The notes beneath the pieces are model-generated. The model did no database searches, had not been told where the DNA came from, and saw only the letters and a list, made by a program, of their open reading frames with translations. This document shows, one piece after another, positions 60,009 through 64,000 of a DNA stretch of 64,000 nucleotides. The position numbers and the translations under genes were made by a program. This DNA comes from Hofstenia miamia (taxonomy: Eukaryota > Xenacoelomorpha > Acoela). The first letter of the stretch is position 1. Every line of letters begins with the position of its first letter. Location of the stretch: contig SCFE01000053.1 in assembly GCA_004352715.1 (NCBI GenBank), positions 884,774-948,773 of the forward strand, written 5' to 3'.

Positions 60009-62048
60009 TAGGACTGGGAGCGGTTAATCACAGAGAATTAACCGTAACCGCATAGTTTTAATCGGTTAACCGCCACTTATTTCATTCAAGTGACAGAACA
60101 AAATCATATTTGCAGTTTCAGGCAAAAAGGTCATTAAGTTGTCTCTGAAAATGAGACCAAGACGAGAGAAGAGCCGTTATGCAGTGACACTAGTTGCTGG
60201 TACCCCGAGATATTTCCGTAATAGGTGCAAGCCTCGGAAAAGATTCTCATGATCTTGCCACCATTTTAGGGGGTCGATGCCTCTAGACTCAGCCTCCACC
60301 TTTACCTTAATTTCTAGGTAGCTTTCGATTTCTGTTTCATTGTGATCATCATCAACGGGGTTACTTTCAACATCGTAAAGCTTTGGCTTTTTAGGCAGAC
60401 CTGCCTGGTGTGCATCAGGAGATGGCTATCGATTCGTAGCAAAGTTTTGAAGCTCCTCGTAAATAATGCTTCTAACGTTTGCAGACAATGCGGAATGCTC
60501 TTGACTCAGAAATTTAAGTTGTTTAAAACGAGGGTAAAAAAAACTAACATAAATGTGAACGCTGAGTCAGGATAAAAACCATTGCCTTCAGCGCGTGAAC
60601 TCTGTTGAACATTTCTAGATAAACTGTTGATAAAGTAGTTTTCCCTTCTAACAAGTCTGTAACTTCTTGATAGGCAGAAAAAATTGCTGAGAAGTCGTTT
60701 AATGCATTGAATTCTTCCTGACTAAAAGCGCAGCAGTTTTTGATGGTTTTTTGCTCGGCTGATAGAGTCTCCGATGTTTCTGCTGAGGCAAGCAAGCAGG
60801 ACACAGCAGAGTGCAGATTGAGAAAGAATTTGATCATAATCCACTGGGTGTTCCAACGAGTTGATACGGGCATTGCAGCTCTAGTTTCTTGTCTTTTGTG
60901 GCATTACTTGATTTCTGAATTTCCGGAAGGCATCTGCAAGAATCTCAGATTTTTTAATGGTCTTTATCATAACGTGTACTTTGCCAACTACGTTCGCTAC
61001 AGCGCCACACCCCTCTTAAGTGTCTTTTACTACCAGGTCAAGGTAATGCGCACAACAAACAATGTTGCTGCCTCGACTGCTTTGAGCATGTTGGCTGCAT
61101 TATCCACCGTTGCACAAATAAGTTTATGCCATATTTTGCAGACACATCATCAATAATAGCAGACAAGTTTTTACCATTGTGTTGCTCTGTCATTGGAATC
61201 GTTGCAAGGTTGAAGTTCTTGATAGCCCACTCAGAGCTTACAAAGTGTGCATTGACAGTGAGGAAATACTGCATTTTTGTGTTGTTCCAGGCGTCCAATG
61301 AAATAGCAACGGAGTGATGTTCCTGAGCGGATAAATTTTGCAATAGGGTTTCCGTTCTGACTTGAGTTTTCTCGTACAATACTTTCAAATAACTTGCCAC
61401 TGTTTTATGAGTTGGTGCTTGGTAGTTCGGTTCAAGGTAGTTTAACAAGTTTATCATACCTGACTTTTCGCCGAATGATAAAGGAAGTAAATCTTTTGTG
61501 ACACATCGTACAATTTTTTGAGTAACTGTTTCGGCACGATCGGAAGTGCATGCATGGGCGACTCTGAACAGCTCAGGAGTCAATAGTCAGCTTAGGCGTT
61601 GTAGTCACGCTTTTGCCACTTGCATACCTGCGCGTCGTCGTTGGAACTTTTCCACTTTCTTGGAAATGATGAGTGTGTGCAAAGTGATAAATCAGTGACC
61701 CTGTAGCGCCTTTGTGCTAGAACCCCTTTTTCACAACACAAATTGCACACAGCCTTATTTTATGCTTCATAAAATGTTTCCACACCCACGAAGCTTTGCC
61801 TGCTATAACTCTAAAATACAACAATACGTAATGCAAGAAGTGAACACAAGTGGCACCGTAAACAAACACTGGCTGCTACAATAATGGTCGCAGGATATGC
61901 GCATGCTTCTTTTACTCCTGCTCAAGTGTCATATTACTCCAACATATTTACATAGTTAATTATGAGAAGCCTGCCGTTAATAGGTTAATTATTTTTATCC
62001 GGTTAAAGACGGCTTAACCGGTTAACCGGTTATTAGCGCCCAGCCCTA
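60009..62048 (-). mobile_element. hAT (Ac-type) transposon (right copy)
   Basis: Mirror of 11973-14012, with the ATTACGAC target duplication reading GTCGTAAT on this strand (60001-60008 and 62049-62056). The transposase relic lies at about 60091-61784 on the minus strand. Confidence 0.92.
60091..61784 (-). pseudogene. hAT transposase pseudogene (right copy)
   Basis: Exact reverse copy of 12237-13930, with the same stops and frameshifts. Confidence 0.85.
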
Positions 62049-62389
62049 GTCGTAATTATAGGTACATGAAAGAGTATTGCTAAAATACTAAAAACATCAA
62101 TTTCTTGCAGTTCGTAAAACGAATACCAATAAAATTTAAAAGTTTACTAATTTAGAATTGTATAGATTCCACGAAAAATACAATATACATGTAAAATAAC
62201 TAATACTGTTCCATGTTTTCAACTAACTAAAAACAAATAAAACTTTCAAGTATTCGTATATTTTACAAATATCAATATGTAGATAATTTAAGTAATAATA
62301 TTTATTGAGAAAATAAGACAACAAACTGGTAATAGTGCATAAACAAAATTACCTCACTAAACTGTCGCTTGCATATCAACTTTTGTAGG

Positions 62390-62742
62390 CCACATAACGA
62401 TCCCGCGATTTTTCCGCCAAAATATTTCCACATCTAAAACCTAATTCAAAATTTAAAACATTCTGGATATTTCGAATATTTATAGACACAATTTAAATAT
62501 AAAACATCATGTTATAAGACGATTAAATAGCACTGCGTGATGAATTAACGAATAAAATGTTAAGTNCCACATAACGATCCCGCGATTTTTCCGCCAAAAT
62601 ATTTCCACATCTAAAACCTAATTCAAAATTTAAAACATTCTGGATATTTCGAATATTTATAGACACAATTTAAATATAAAACATCATGTTAAAAGACGAT
62701 TAAATAGCACTGCGTGATGAATTAACGAATAAAATGTTAAGT
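62390..62742. repeat. 177-bp direct duplication around a single N (assembly join, right arm)
   Basis: Sequence starting CCACATAACGATCCCGCG is present at 62390 and again at 62567, with an N at 62566. The two copies differ at the same substitution (TTATAAGAC/TTAAAAGAC) as the left-arm pair. The break point is shifted about 30 bp relative to the mirror of the left N. Confidence 0.85.
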
Positions 62743-62968
62743 GGAAGTAGTTTACAATGCGACCTTTATTAGTCAAAAGCATAAGTAATTCATAAGTTTC
62801 ATACATGATATTTGCTGAAATAATTTTAATTTAGTGCACACTTCAAATTCTATGAAAATTGAATTTCTAAGAATAATACAAACAAATATGCACTTAATAA
62901 AAAATTATGCTAATTCAATAAAACTATTATTTTCAAATTACAAAAGTACAAAAATGTAAGGTATAAAA

Positions 62969-63392
62969 TTAAAAAAATGTTTTAATCACATGAGAACATC
63001 TTGAACAAAGGTCACCCTCAACATCAGCCCACAAGTTACGACATCTCCCACATAAGAACTTGTCCGATTTTTTTATTTCAAGTCCAACTTTGGCATTATT
63101 AATGACAACGTAATTTTCAACATCGATTGCTTTTTGACAACTAATTTCACATGTCCCCATTAACTCCAACAGTGTACCGCATTCTTGAAGGAACAGCAAT
63201 TCGGCAAGCAAACTATCGGAATTTGTTGTTAAATGAACACAATGTTTCTTTATTTCATGGGGAGTAGTGTTTAATTGGGAATGAATGGCATTTCTTATGT
63301 TAATGGCTTTGTCAATGATTGACGATAGTTTTTCATTAGGCCACCAATCCGGGCAAATGAAAGGTTTACGATCAAAGTATGATATCGAATTC
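62969..63392 (-). CDS. IARS2: Mitochondrial isoleucyl-tRNA synthetase, last exon (right copy)
   Basis: Identical reverse copy of 10629-11052, including the C-terminal CxxC...CxxC ribbon and stop codon. Confidence 0.7.
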
Positions 63393-63498
63393 CTAAAATA
63401 AAAAAATTATATACACATGTAGTTGTTTTTATATATACATACACATATTGGGGTTTTGTAACATTCAAATTGAATTTTTGCATTTCAAAACATATATA

Positions 63499-64000
63499 CA
63501 GGGCTGTGAAAAAGTTTGGAAACACCTATGCATTTTCCCATTACACTTGAATATTCGTAATTTTCCTGTTCTTTATAATACAAATGAAAGTCTAAATGGT
63601 TTGTATTTATTCATAAACATGTTTAAGTTGAGAATGATAAAAATACGGTAAACTGAAGTCCAAAGTTCAGTATTTGGTAGCACGACCTCCATTTCTAAGA
63701 CATGCCTCAAGTCGCCTGGGCATTGATGAGATCAACTTTTCGCAGTAAGCAAAAGAAATTTCAGTGGTCTAAACAATCTTGATGGCTTCTTCCAAAGATT
63801 TCAAAGATGTGGACTTCCTCTCCGAAACGTTTGCTTTCAGAAAGGACCACATATTTTCGATGTGGTTCAAATCAGCGGAGTTCCCGGGTCATCCTTCAAG
63901 CAGGTTGAATCTTTGAGTCACAAATCAATTCTTCACAATTTTACAGGTGTGAGCTGGTGCTCCGTCTTGCTGAAAGGTATCAGTTTCGCGGATTTCCATG
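63499..64000 (-). mobile_element. Tc1-family transposon (right copy, cut by window end)
   Basis: Mirror of 10021-10522: the terminal repeat starts at 63499 after TA, and the 3' part of the transposase relic follows. The rest lies beyond the window. Confidence 0.9.

Larger units (their letters stand above)
10021..64000. repeat. Giant inverted repeat (arms at least 27 kb)
   Basis: Inner arms 26509-37094 and 37095-47680 pair as x with 74189-x; outer arms 10021-20735 and 53286-64000 pair as x with 74021-x. All mirrored ORFs are identical in sequence and length. Two TA microsatellites (27306-27337 and 28925-28956) have the same length in the other arm. Segments X and Y interrupt the pairing. The right arm runs off the window, so the true arm length is unknown. 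Confidence 0.97.

Noticed and set aside
1-64000. tRNA or rRNA genes
   Set aside because: I saw no A-box/B-box cloverleaf or rRNA-like stretch; a covariance-model search would be needed to exclude them.

Overview
The window is AT-rich nuclear DNA of a multicellular animal, most likely an invertebrate. Coding sequence is split into short exons with GT..AG borders. One exon set encodes mitochondrial aminoacyl-tRNA synthetases, one ORF is a class A GPCR fragment, and the rest is dominated by decayed animal transposons (Tc1/mariner, hAT, piggyBac-like, a TTAA-flanked Mutator-like/Kolobok-like element, R4/Dong-like LINEs). Nothing suggests a prokaryote or a virus. I cannot name the species.

The dominant structure is a giant inverted repeat with no spacer, centred between 37094 and 37095 in an AT run. 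Inner arms: left position x pairs with right position 74189-x (26509-37094 with 37095-47680). Outer arms: x pairs with 74021-x (about 10021-20735 with 53286-64000, where the window ends). Every ORF I compared is identical between arms, and TA-microsatellite lengths match too. Between inner and outer arms lie two unrelated inserts: X on the left (about 20736-26508, 5.8 kb) and Y on the right (47681 to about 53285, 5.6 kb). This is either a very recent inverted duplication with one segment exchanged, or an assembly artefact. A single N flanked by a 176-bp duplication at almost mirrored places in both arms makes the artefact reading serious.

Layout. 1-5757: several short exons (+) of a Pro/Ser/Gln-rich protein I cannot identify. 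5859-8265: decayed mariner-type element with a piggyBac-like insertion. 9315-10522: decayed Tc1 element. 10629-11052: last exon of a mitochondrial IleRS (IARS2). 11973-14012: hAT element. 14069-17877: 3.8-kb TTAA element with transposase relic and six phased 18-bp palindromes. 17960-20275: two exons of mitochondrial AspRS (DARS2). X: LINE, hAT and Tc1 relics. 26509-26809: GPCR 3' fragment. 26810-37094: MITEs, a piggyBac-like element with a nested hAT-like element, a hAT MITE and an R4-like LINE. The right half repeats all this in reverse, except that Y continues the GPCR reading frame and carries its own hAT element.

The only host genes I can support are IARS2 (3' end), DARS2 (5' part), the GPCR and the Pro-rich gene. 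IARS2 and DARS2 lie head-to-tail, with only transposons visible between them.
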